Shown: positions 46,648 to 54,422 of the stretch, one piece after another | Position numbering within the stretch: position 1 is the stretch's first letter | Layout of the letters: each line of letters starts with the position of its first letter | DNA from: an uncultured Pelagibacteraceae bacterium | Lineage (GTDB): Bacteria > Pseudomonadota > Alphaproteobacteria > Pelagibacterales > Pelagibacteraceae | Length of the DNA stretch: 64,000 nucleotides | Assembly: GCA_902569975.1 (NCBI GenBank) | Contig: CACFWD010000004.1 | Coordinates: forward strand, 1-64,000 | Direction: 5' to 3' | Notes under the pieces: model-generated | Seen by the model: only the letters and a program-made list of their open reading frames with translations | What the model was told of the DNA's origin: nothing | Databases searched by the model: none | Translations under genes and position numbers: made by a program

Positions 46648-46708
46648 TTAATAAATTTAATTTTAATACAACTGTAACACGAATCATGTATTTCTTATCT
46701 CATTCAAA

Positions 46709-46726
46709 TGTTACAATTTTGTTAAA
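46709..46726 (-). promoter_or_regulatory. Pho box candidate upstream of plcP
   Basis: Minus strand TTTAACA-AAAT-TGTAACA matches the pstS element in 17 of 18 positions and has the same orientation relative to its gene. It lies 62 bases before the plcP ATG. On the plus side it is only 19 bases before the diacylglycerol-kinase-like ATG, too close for a normal activator site in that direction. A degenerate second element (TGTAACA at 46673-46679) lies nearer plcP. Confidence 0.75.
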
Positions 46727-46745
46727 AATTTTTTAAGGATTAGTT

Positions 46746-47630
46746 ATGTTATATTGTTTGATTTACAATCTAAACTCTTCTTCTGGAAGAAAATCAAAAT
46801 TCATAAATAAGGTTTTATCTAAGTTAAAAGAAAATAATTCTGTAGACTACTTTGAAACTAAAACAATAACTCAAGCTAAGAAAGTTTTTAAAGATTTTAA
46901 TCAAAAAAATTATGATCGACTAATAATAGCTGGTGGTGATGGATCAGTATCTTTTGCAATTAATGAACTAATTAAAAATGATTTTAATTTTAAAGACGAT
47001 TTTGCCATAGGTTACATACCTGCTGGCACTGCAAATTTACTTCAGGCTGAATTATCAATGAATAAAAAAGTTGATGATATAGTCAATATATTGGTTTCTA
47101 ATAATTATAAACCCTCCAATCTTGTAAAAATTAACGAAAATTATTTCTTTTTAATGGCTGGTATAGGATGGGATGCAAAAATTGTTCATTCAATTAATTC
47201 AAAAATTAAAAAAATTCTTGGTAAAATTATTTTTGGCATCAAAGGTTTTCAATATTTCTTATTTATGAATAATAAAAAATTAAATGTAACTTTTGATGGG
47301 CAATTTTATCAAGCAGACTGGATATTATCCTCAAATACCAAATATTACGCTGGACATCATAAAATAAATAAAACAAATATTTTTGAAGATAAATTAGTCA
47401 CCTATATTTTTAAGGATTTGACTAGGATCAGTTTATTATATTCTATATTCTTAATAATTCTTAATGGTGATTTAAGTAAAAACAAAAATGTTATTACTAC
47501 TTATTCACAAAACATTACTATTGATGGAAATGATTTGATACCAGTTCAAATTGATGGAGATAATTTTGGTTCATATAAAAAAATTCATTTAAATCTATCA
47601 AATAAAAAAGTGAATTTTCTTATTAAATAA
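46746..47630 (+). CDS. Diacylglycerol/lipid kinase family protein
   Basis: The 294-residue protein has the diacylglycerol-kinase catalytic domain: GGDGS (63-67) and PAGTANLL (92-99), with a YegS/DgkB-like C-terminal beta domain. It phosphorylates a lipid alcohol with ATP. Divergent from plcP in the phosphate region, it may return diacylglycerol to phosphatidic acid when phosphate is available. A ribosome-binding sequence AAGGA (46735-46739) precedes the ATG. Sphingosine-like substrates are unlikely but cannot be ruled out. Confidence 0.84.
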   Translation: MLYCLIYNLNSSSGRKSKFINKVLSKLKENNSVDYFETKTITQAKKVFKDFNQKNYDRLIIAGGDGSVSFAINELIKNDFNFKDDFAIGYIPAGTANLLQAELSMNKKVDDIVNILVSNNYKPSNLVKINENYFFLMAGIGWDAKIVHSINSKIKKILGKIIFGIKGFQYFLFMNNKKLNVTFDGQFYQADWILSSNTKYYAGHHKINKTNIFEDKLVTYIFKDLTRISLLYSIFLIILNGDLSKNKNVITTYSQNITIDGNDLIPVQIDGDNFGSYKKIHLNLSNKKVNFLIK

Positions 47631-47972
47631 TTATTTTAGTCTTCCTAAATAATTTACAAGAATAACTCCTATAATTATTAGAATTATACCTACAGTTCCA
47701 TAGATATTTGGCAATTGATTATATTTTAAAATACCAAAGATCGTTACTCCTGTAATTGTTAAACCGCCATAAGTAGCATAAGCAAAACCTACTGGGATCA
47801 TCATCATAACTTTAGATAAACAAAAAATGCAAAGAGTAATTGATATTATACAAAATATAGTTGGCATTAAATTTGTAAAACCATTTGTGTTCTTTAAAAA
47901 ACCACTTGAGGCAATACCTAATATCACTGCAAAAAATAAATATAGATATCCTGAAATTTTTAAAGAAATCAT
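47631..47972 (-). CDS. Small multidrug resistance (SMR)-like protein lacking the key Glu
   Basis: The 113-residue protein has four hydrophobic helices and aligns along its length with EmrE/QacE-type transporters: GFTNLMP, PVGFAYATYGG and VLVNYLGRLK-like (VILVNYLGRLK) match EmrE GFTRLWP, PTGIAYAIWSG and VLIINLLSR. The essential membrane glutamate of EmrE (Glu14) corresponds to Gly19 here, and Trp63 corresponds to Tyr. A proton-coupled drug antiporter mechanism is therefore doubtful. It may be a repurposed lipid or metabolite transporter. It overlaps nothing and ends 1 base from the lipid kinase gene. Confidence 0.75.
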   Translation of the reverse strand: MISLKISGYLYLFFAVILGIASSGFLKNTNGFTNLMPTIFCIISITLCIFCLSKVMMMIPVGFAYATYGGLTITGVTIFGILKYNQLPNIYGTVGIILIIIGVILVNYLGRLK

Positions 47973-48005
47973 TATTATATAATACTATAGTTTATTTTTT
48001 CATAT

Positions 48006-48140
48006 ATGAATACAAGAAATACCAATAGAATAACTTTTTATCCTGGCCCTGGAGCAAAACTTCAAGAGTGGTCTACTTATCAAAATGAATTTTTTGGTAG
48101 ATGTGATCCCCATTATCAAATGATTAAAAAAAAACTTTAA
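48006..48140 (+). pseudogene. Remnant of a gene start, resembling a class V aminotransferase N-terminus
   Basis: A 44-residue open frame contains FYPGPGAKLQEWS and FFGRCDPHYQMIKK, which look like a genuine protein core. The PGPG turn and the F-F-G-R-x-D-x-x-Y pattern resemble the N-terminus of class V (alanine-glyoxylate/PhnW-like) aminotransferases. The rest of the domain is missing: the frame ends at TAA and about 130 bases of AT-rich DNA without homology follow. I read it as a decayed or truncated gene at the edge of the phosphonate region. The family call is tentative. Confidence 0.4.
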
Positions 48141-48268
48141 AGTGGATAAAAAAAAACGGGACAAGATGAAATTATACCAAAAAAAAATTAACCATATACA
48201 TTTCAACTTTTTTAAAACATTTTTTCTAAAACTATATTTAAATTATGATTTAATTTTACTTATCTAAA

Positions 48269-49576
48269 TTAATTAAACCACTGTTTATAATCATTAAAAA
48301 GACGTTTTAAATTTTTTTGTGACAACCATGATAAATGATACAAAGCATCTGAAGAAACAGATCCTCCTATTCTTAAAATCAATACTTTTCCTTTACCAGA
48401 AAATTTATAATTTACATTAGGTTTTAGATAAATTGAATCTCCAGGATTAAAATTTTGTTTTATCTTTTTATTAAAATTAATCTTTATTTTTGAAGAGCCT
48501 ATGTTGTAGAGATACTGGTGGGCTGGAACTGAAAATCCAATATTATTCTTGTTATTCAAAATATTGAGTTCAAATGCTTTTGACATTGGTAAATGTGATA
48601 AATTTGTAAGTTCAACAAATAAGAAATCTTTTTTATATTTAGACGGATAAAACCAAGATCTATTGCTTTTATATTTCTGGATTTTAACATAATCGTTTTG
48701 TATTGGTGGCAATAAATCTCTAGAGTTTATTTTCAAATAAGTAGCAATTTTATCTATAACTTTTTTATTTGGTAATTTTTTATTTTTTAACAATCTGTTT
48801 AAATTTAAACCTGTTAATTCTTTAAAGTTATGATCTGAAATTGATGAATTTTTTAAATGATATAATAAAGATGATTTAAAAGCATAAATTTTATTTTTTA
48901 AATTAAGATTAAACTTTTTAGTTAATTCATACCCTATAGCTGAAAATTCATTTAAAGATTCTGTATTCAGTTTATCTGCATATGTTAATGCTAGAATATT
49001 TCCTAATAAATTTTTTTTATTTTTCCTAGTTGTAAAAGAATGAGGAATGTATGGAGAAATATACATAGAATCACCAGTGTTCATTTTAGCTACTCTTTTT
49101 TTATTATTTAAAATATAATAAAAATTTACAGGGCCTATAAAATATGTGAATTGATGAAGAAAATGACCATTATTAAATTTTACACCTTTGTTGTTGGGAT
49201 TTGAATTATCAACCACCTTTAATTGTTGTATCCATTCAGGTCTGAATGTAGATACTTTACTCATTACCGTATCTTTATATAAATAATATGCTTCACCTCC
49301 ACGATACATTTTTCTTTCTGTAGAATTTGAGGCTTTACTTTTAAAAATTTTGAAACCATGTTTAGCATCGTCCTCTACACTAAAAAACTCATTATAGTTT
49401 ACTGGCCATATTTTTACTGCTTTCTCAATTAAATCGAATTCAAGTTTTTTTTTACCTTCCAAAATTTGATTGATCTTTTTTTTTGTCAAACCTAAATCTA
49501 ATGCTGCATCCTCAGGTCTTCTTTTTAAATCATTAAGAATTTTTTTAAATTTATAGTTGAATATGTTTTTTGGCAT
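48269..49576 (-). CDS. mpnS: Methylphosphonate synthase-like iron oxygenase (MpnS/HepD family)
   Basis: The 435-residue protein has the duplicated HTH-plus-cupin build of the MpnS/HepD family: HTH about 9-45, cupin about 90-215, second HTH-like about 250-290, second cupin about 300-430. Iron-ligand candidates are His138 and Gln142 (H-x3-Q in GHFLHQF) and His179 (PHS). This 2-His-1-Gln pattern is that described for methylphosphonate synthase. Substrate-site candidates Arg92, Tyr100 and Asn135 keep HepD-like spacing. It would turn 2-hydroxyethylphosphonate into methylphosphonate. It closes an operon with pepM, ppd and the reductase gene. HEPD activity (hydroxymethylphosphonate) is the alternative. 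Confidence 0.85.
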   Translation of the reverse strand: MPKNIFNYKFKKILNDLKRRPEDAALDLGLTKKKINQILEGKKKLEFDLIEKAVKIWPVNYNEFFSVEDDAKHGFKIFKSKASNSTERKMYRGGEAYYLYKDTVMSKVSTFRPEWIQQLKVVDNSNPNNKGVKFNNGHFLHQFTYFIGPVNFYYILNNKKRVAKMNTGDSMYISPYIPHSFTTRKNKKNLLGNILALTYADKLNTESLNEFSAIGYELTKKFNLNLKNKIYAFKSSLLYHLKNSSISDHNFKELTGLNLNRLLKNKKLPNKKVIDKIATYLKINSRDLLPPIQNDYVKIQKYKSNRSWFYPSKYKKDFLFVELTNLSHLPMSKAFELNILNNKNNIGFSVPAHQYLYNIGSSKIKINFNKKIKQNFNPGDSIYLKPNVNYKFSGKGKVLILRIGGSVSSDALYHLSWLSQKNLKRLFNDYKQWFN

Positions 49577-49599
49577 AATCTTATTCTTTAATCGTTCTA

Positions 49600-49653
49600 A
49601 ATTAAGATAATTATTTCTTTAATATTTATTATTTTTTAGAATAAATCTTAATT
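49600..49653. repeat. Inverted repeat in the mpnS leader
   Basis: AATTAAGAT (49600-49608) and ATCTTAATT (49645-49653) form a 9-base inverted repeat separated by 36 bases. They lie in the 146-base gap before mpnS, the largest gap inside the phosphonate gene set. It could be an operator or mRNA stem governing mpnS separately. In DNA this AT-rich a chance repeat is quite possible. Confidence 0.3.
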
Positions 49654-49722
49654 ATCATTAATTTTGTTCGCTTACAAGTTAATCATTTAAATATAACTAA
49701 AACTCAATCAATAGTGTAAATA

Positions 49723-50847
49723 TTAATTTTTTGTAAATTTTTTGTTAAATCCTACTAATGCTTTCTTATAATCTTCAACAGTATCTATTTCTTTCCAGCC
49801 ACTTTCAATGATCACACAGTGAACTTTAATACCAATATCTACTAGTTCTTGAATAAAATCTGTAAGGTAAGCTTTTTGGAAAATTTTAGCTCTTTGAAAA
49901 GGCTTATTCCAATATATTTTTTTTAATCGATGGAAATGTTCTTTAAAAATTTCTGTTCCACGATTGGATAATTTTATCATTCCAATAAACTCACCATGAA
50001 CCTCTTCATTACCCGTATTTATTTTACCAATTTTTTCGACCTCATTATTTGAATTAAATATTACATTTTCTGCTTCTGATATAGGGTGATCTTTGCGTCC
50101 TACATAATAGCCTCGCCAATCAATATCAACTACAACAGAAATATCATGATCTGAATTTAACGTTCTTTCAACCACATAAGAGTCAAACAATATGTCAGAA
50201 TATGAAATTATAATATTCCCATTAATAACTTTTTCGGCATAAAAAATAGAATTTAAAATATTGTTATTTTTATAATCAGTATTTTCAAAGTACTTTATAC
50301 CTTTATAATTAATTTTTTCTTTTTTATATCCCCTAATTAAAGAAATATCTTTTACTCCACATTTTTTATATGCATCTAATTGACGTTGAAGAAGAGTTTT
50401 TCCACCAAAATCCAACATACACTTTGGAAGGTTTTCTGTATGCTTTTTAAGTCTACTACCCAAACCAGCTGCGATGATTAATGCTTTATTATTATTTTTG
50501 TTTAATGAGTTTTCAATATTTCTTATTTGCTCTTCATCAAGATTATTTTCTTTTATAGATCTTATTAATGAAACTATTCTTGGATTCTTTTCTATATATT
50601 CTCCTATATCAGGTGCAACATCGCCTTTTGATATACCTGCCAAATCATTGAGTATATTAATATTGATTTTCAAAAATTTAGAAATTTTTTTTATTACAAT
50701 TTGCTTTGGAGCTGAACGTTTTTCTTTTTCAATATCATTCAAATATGAGGCAGCTATACCAATTTTAGCAGCTAATTCTCTTTGACCAAAACCATTTTTT
50801 ATTCTAGCCTCACGAACTAATGCACCAAAATTTTTTTTTTTACTCAT
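49723..50847 (-). CDS. pntC: XRE-type HTH domain fused to a phosphonate cytidylyltransferase-like domain
   Basis: The N-terminus (about 5-65) is an XRE/Cro HTH: REARIKNGFGQRELAAKIGIAASYLNDIEKEKR. After a linker, residues 125-370 form a LicC/PntC-like nucleotidyltransferase with ALIIAAGLGSRLKKHTENLPKCML and, near the end, IESGWKEIDTVEDYKKAL. PntC enzymes transfer CMP onto phosphonates before their attachment to cell-surface molecules. Codons TTG-GTG precede the ATG at 50847, which is chosen. The fusion of a DNA-binding domain to this enzyme suggests self-control, but this is inference. Confidence 0.78.
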   Translation of the reverse strand: MSKKKNFGALVREARIKNGFGQRELAAKIGIAASYLNDIEKEKRSAPKQIVIKKISKFLKININILNDLAGISKGDVAPDIGEYIEKNPRIVSLIRSIKENNLDEEQIRNIENSLNKNNNKALIIAAGLGSRLKKHTENLPKCMLDFGGKTLLQRQLDAYKKCGVKDISLIRGYKKEKINYKGIKYFENTDYKNNNILNSIFYAEKVINGNIIISYSDILFDSYVVERTLNSDHDISVVVDIDWRGYYVGRKDHPISEAENVIFNSNNEVEKIGKINTGNEEVHGEFIGMIKLSNRGTEIFKEHFHRLKKIYWNKPFQRAKIFQKAYLTDFIQELVDIGIKVHCVIIESGWKEIDTVEDYKKALVGFNKKFTKN

Positions 50848-50861
50848 CACCAATTTTTTAC

Positions 50862-51965
50862 TTAATTTAAACCACGAATGATATTGTAAATATCTTTTCC
50901 ATCAATTTTGATAGGATTATTTCCAAGTCTTAATAAATTTATACCATTAATTATATTTTCTGAACTTTTATTTATATCAATATTCAATTTTGTTAAATCA
51001 TCCTCTAAATTTGCTTGTTTTTTAATTGATGATATTTGTGAACTAAAATCATCAATGTTTTGAACGTTGAATAAATTGAATATCTGATCATATCTTTTTT
51101 TTAAATCAAAAGATGTTTCTGATTTATCTAAATTCAAATAATTAAATCTAAAGAATTTTTCAAAAAATAATCCAACAGCATGACCATGGCTTATATTAAA
51201 TAAAGACGTAAAAGGATAAGATGTAGCATGTGGTGCTGTCGTTTTTGAGATGCTGATAGCTTTTCCTGCTAAATTTGCGGCTATACTCATCTCTGCTGCA
51301 TTGTTTAAATTAGGGTTTTTCAAATAAGGTAAATAACTAACTAAAGAAATTTTAAGAGATTTTAAAGCATAGTCGACACTTTTTTCATTAGATTTTTTCG
51401 ATATTAGAGACTCAAGTGCTTGAGCAATAGCATCAAAACCTGCTGATGCTTTAATTTTACCTGGAGCTGAAATTAAATATTCAGGAACTAAAAAGTAATT
51501 ATCGGGAACTAGTAATTCACTTTCAAATGAATGTTTAATACCATTCACATAAATAACAGCATTAGAGGTAACTTCAGCCCCTGAACCAGCTGTAGTTGGA
51601 ATAACAGATAATTTAGTATATTTTTTTTGGAAAGGATAAGAATAATTTTCAATTAATTCTTTAAGGTCGTCTCTAACATCGACCACATTAGCTATTTTAG
51701 CATAATCCATGATAGTCCCACCACCTATTGCTAGGATTAAATCTGGTTTAAAATTTCTTACTTCTTTAATAATTTCAATCAATTCCTCAAGTATTGGAAT
51801 CTCTGATTTTTTATAAAATAATTTTATTTCTTGATTTGGATTAATATCTTTCGACAAAGTTGTAGCTCCAGAGGAAATAAAAGATTTTTTTCCACATAAA
51901 ATAAAAATTCTTTTAAAACTTTTATCATTTATAAAGTTTTTGATATCGTCTATTGAATTAATCAT
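50862..51965 (-). CDS. Phosphonoacetaldehyde reductase (iron-type alcohol dehydrogenase)
   Basis: The 367-residue group III metal-dependent alcohol dehydrogenase has IGGGTIMDYAK (nucleotide site), PTTAGSGAEVT, and metal-ligand regions GFDAIAQALES, APHATSYPF and SHGHAVGL. In phosphonate clusters this family (PhpC/Pdh) reduces phosphonoacetaldehyde to 2-hydroxyethylphosphonate, the substrate of MpnS. Its start overlaps the ppd stop by one base. The substrate is assigned from the neighbouring pepM, ppd and mpnS genes. Confidence 0.87.
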   Translation of the reverse strand: MINSIDDIKNFINDKSFKRIFILCGKKSFISSGATTLSKDINPNQEIKLFYKKSEIPILEELIEIIKEVRNFKPDLILAIGGGTIMDYAKIANVVDVRDDLKELIENYSYPFQKKYTKLSVIPTTAGSGAEVTSNAVIYVNGIKHSFESELLVPDNYFLVPEYLISAPGKIKASAGFDAIAQALESLISKKSNEKSVDYALKSLKISLVSYLPYLKNPNLNNAAEMSIAANLAGKAISISKTTAPHATSYPFTSLFNISHGHAVGLFFEKFFRFNYLNLDKSETSFDLKKRYDQIFNLFNVQNIDDFSSQISSIKKQANLEDDLTKLNIDINKSSENIINGINLLRLGNNPIKIDGKDIYNIIRGLN

Positions 51966-53059
51966 TAATTCATAAATTGATTTTTTATCTTTATTAAATC
52001 TTTTGGTCTTGGTAAATTTTTTGTTTTAGAATTTGCAATCTTTACTTCCATAAAACTAAGTTTTTTAGATAATAAAAAATTAAGAATATTTTTTTTTAAA
52101 TTTTTGCTATTTTTAATACAATAATATTTTTTGAAACCTAAGCTTTTAGATAATTTTTCAAGATTAATTTTATTTGCATAAGTAACTTGGCCACCGACAG
52201 AATCATGTGTATTATTATTTAAAAGAATATATTTGTAGTTTTTACCCGCGAATGTGCCTGCAGATTTAATTGATCCTAAATGCATTAGAAAAGATCCATC
52301 TCCATCAATACAGACTGTATCATTTTTATTATTCATAGAATATCCTAAAGCCACTGATGACGTGTGACCCATTCCACCAACCATATAAAAATCTTTACCT
52401 TTTTTGATTTGAAATTTTTTTCTTAAATACATCAATTCTCTAGAATTATAACCTGTACTAGAAATAACTTTAGTTTTATTAGACAAATTTTGTAATAAGG
52501 TTTTTAAAAATAATTCTTTTTCTAAAGAATAAAAATCTCTTTTTGGTTTAATTTTAGCTTTTTTTGCTAATACTTTATTTTCTATAAGACATGCAACAAT
52601 ACTTTTATTTTTTTTTGCAAGTTTTATTTGTTTATCAAATTTTTTAAGATCAGGTTTTGACCTTAAAATTGTAAATTTGATTCCCAAAAGCCTGAGTAAT
52701 TCCCTAGTAATTTTACCTTTTACATTATGTTGAGGTTCATCTTTTAAACTAGGTGAGCCTCTCCAGCCAATAACCAAAATTAATGGTATCGAATATACTT
52801 TTTTATGGGCTATTGATATAAGAGGATTTAAAGCATTAGATAGACCTGAATTTTGCATATAAATAACTGGAACTTTCTTTGTAGATAAATATTGACCAAT
52901 ACCGATAGAAACTGCTGCTCCCTCATTAGTTGCTATTATGTGTTTTTTATTGTTTTTTAAGGATGAGGAAAAATGTTTTAAAACACTATCAGGTACTCCA
53001 GAAAAAAAGTCACATTTATTTTTTTTTAGTAAATTAATTAGTCCCTCTACTTCAATCAT
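51965..53059 (-). CDS. ppd: Phosphonopyruvate decarboxylase
   Basis: This 364-residue thiamine-diphosphate enzyme decarboxylates phosphonopyruvate and pulls the unfavourable PEP mutase reaction forward. The N-terminus contains FFSGVPDSVLKHF and ATNEGAAVSIGIGQYL (with the catalytic Glu). The cofactor-binding motif GDGSFLMHLGSIKSAG...LLNNN lies near 255-285, followed by HDSVGGQ. Length and motifs match Ppd. It starts 8 bases before the end of pepM. Confidence 0.92.
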   Translation of the reverse strand: MIEVEGLINLLKKNKCDFFSGVPDSVLKHFSSSLKNNKKHIIATNEGAAVSIGIGQYLSTKKVPVIYMQNSGLSNALNPLISIAHKKVYSIPLILVIGWRGSPSLKDEPQHNVKGKITRELLRLLGIKFTILRSKPDLKKFDKQIKLAKKNKSIVACLIENKVLAKKAKIKPKRDFYSLEKELFLKTLLQNLSNKTKVISSTGYNSRELMYLRKKFQIKKGKDFYMVGGMGHTSSVALGYSMNNKNDTVCIDGDGSFLMHLGSIKSAGTFAGKNYKYILLNNNTHDSVGGQVTYANKINLEKLSKSLGFKKYYCIKNSKNLKKNILNFLLSKKLSFMEVKIANSKTKNLPRPKDLIKIKNQFMN

Positions 53060-54356
53060 TTTTAATTAAGCTAATTATTTCTTTAATAGGTATTATTTTT
53101 TTATCAGCCTCTAGTGCACGACTATTTTTCAAAATTGTTCGTGCGGTATTCTGCATTGCAGGATAAGCCGCTCTTAGTAATTGATTAGCATAGATGACTA
53201 GTTTGAATCCATGTTTTATGAGATCTTTCTCGTAAACTTTTGAATAAGTCGAAGGCACAGATACTAATGGTTTATAATATTTGCTTTTAGTAAATTTTTT
53301 TGCAAAAGAAAATATCTGAGAAGGTGTTTTTTCTTTGCTATGAATCAAAATTGCATCAGCTCCAGCTTTTGAATATATTTCTGCTCTTTTTAATGCATCT
53401 TGTAATCCTTTGCCTAATATAAAACTTTCAATTCTTGCAATGATCATGAAATCATTTGACTGTCTAGTTTTGCATATTTTTTTAATTTTATTTGCAAATA
53501 AATTTGGTTTATCTTGTTTAGTACCAGTTTGATTCTTGAATAGTGAATTTTTTTTGAGTCCAATTTTGTCCTCCATAATTATTGCAGAGACACCTGATCT
53601 TTCTAAAGATCTAATTAAATAAGGAAGATGTTCTATCTGACCACCATTATCTGCATCAAATACTACTGGCTTTGTCGTTACATCCATCATGTCGTTTAAT
53701 GAAGAAATTCTAGCTGAGAAAGATAAAGATGAGTTGTCCGGTAAACCTTTTGTAGCTGAGTCAGTTAAACTAGATGACCACATACCATCAAATTCTAAAT
53801 TTTTATTTTTTTTTTCTACTTTCAAATTTTCTATAATCAAACCAGTTAATGAATTATGAGATTCTAAAATTCTGACTATATTTTTAGATGAAATTAAACG
53901 TTTAAGTCTACTGACTCTATTTTGTGGAGAAATTGCAATTTCTAAAATTCTATTTTTAATTAATGAAGATGAAATATTTTTTGTATATTTTGGTTCAATT
54001 AATTTACCAGACCATTTTTTAAGAGCTTTGATAACATCTTGTCGAGTTTTTTTTTGGACACCTTTTTTCCAATCATCTCCATGTACAACATAATGAGGTT
54101 TAATAAGGTTTAAATTTGATACATAACTTAAAGTATGTTGTGGTATTACTTTTTTTACGTATTTGATATTTTGAACAATAATTTTTCTTCTTTTATAATC
54201 AAGATATGGAATACTTTTATATGAAGCAATTGCTTCATCTGTCAAAAGACCAACGATAACTTCTCCATATCTACTTGCTGTTCTTAATATATTAATATGA
54301 CCTTCATGGATCATATCTACTGATAAACCTACATAAACTTTTTTTTTTAATTTCAT
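53052..54356 (-). CDS. pepM: Cytidylyltransferase-PEP mutase fusion
   Basis: The 434-residue protein joins two enzymes. Residues 1-135 form a TagD/GCT-like nucleotidyltransferase with HEGH (17-20) and a C-terminal ISSSLIK, the ISSTxI-like motif. Residues about 155-430 form PEP mutase: DADNGG (234-239) and the diagnostic EDKIGLKKNS (262-271), the EDK-x5-NS signature separating PepM from isocitrate-lyase relatives. PEP mutase makes the first C-P bond by converting PEP to phosphonopyruvate. It is the defining gene of phosphonate biosynthesis. The cytidylyltransferase half may activate a phosphonate or polyol with CTP. Confidence 0.95.
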   Translation of the reverse strand: MKLKKKVYVGLSVDMIHEGHINILRTASRYGEVIVGLLTDEAIASYKSIPYLDYKRRKIIVQNIKYVKKVIPQHTLSYVSNLNLIKPHYVVHGDDWKKGVQKKTRQDVIKALKKWSGKLIEPKYTKNISSSLIKNRILEIAISPQNRVSRLKRLISSKNIVRILESHNSLTGLIIENLKVEKKNKNLEFDGMWSSSLTDSATKGLPDNSSLSFSARISSLNDMMDVTTKPVVFDADNGGQIEHLPYLIRSLERSGVSAIIMEDKIGLKKNSLFKNQTGTKQDKPNLFANKIKKICKTRQSNDFMIIARIESFILGKGLQDALKRAEIYSKAGADAILIHSKEKTPSQIFSFAKKFTKSKYYKPLVSVPSTYSKVYEKDLIKHGFKLVIYANQLLRAAYPAMQNTARTILKNSRALEADKKIIPIKEIISLIKND

Positions 54357-54422
54357 TAATAAGATAGAAAATTAGTTTCTCTTATATATGAAAAAAACAA
54401 CAGATCCATTAATATATTTTAA

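Noticed and set aside
48000-48206. A 68-residue minus-strand open frame
   Set aside because: It is antisense to the more protein-like 48006-48140 remnant, has biased aromatic/basic composition and no ribosome-binding site.
48269-49576. Interpretation as an ordinary HTH-cupin transcription factor
   Set aside because: The duplicated HTH-cupin build, H-x3-Q...H ligands and pepM/ppd/reductase neighbours fit MpnS/HepD far better.
53052-54356. Isocitrate-lyase/methylisocitrate-lyase function for the C-terminal domain
   Set aside because: The EDK-x5-NS signature is specific to PEP mutase, and Ppd follows directly.
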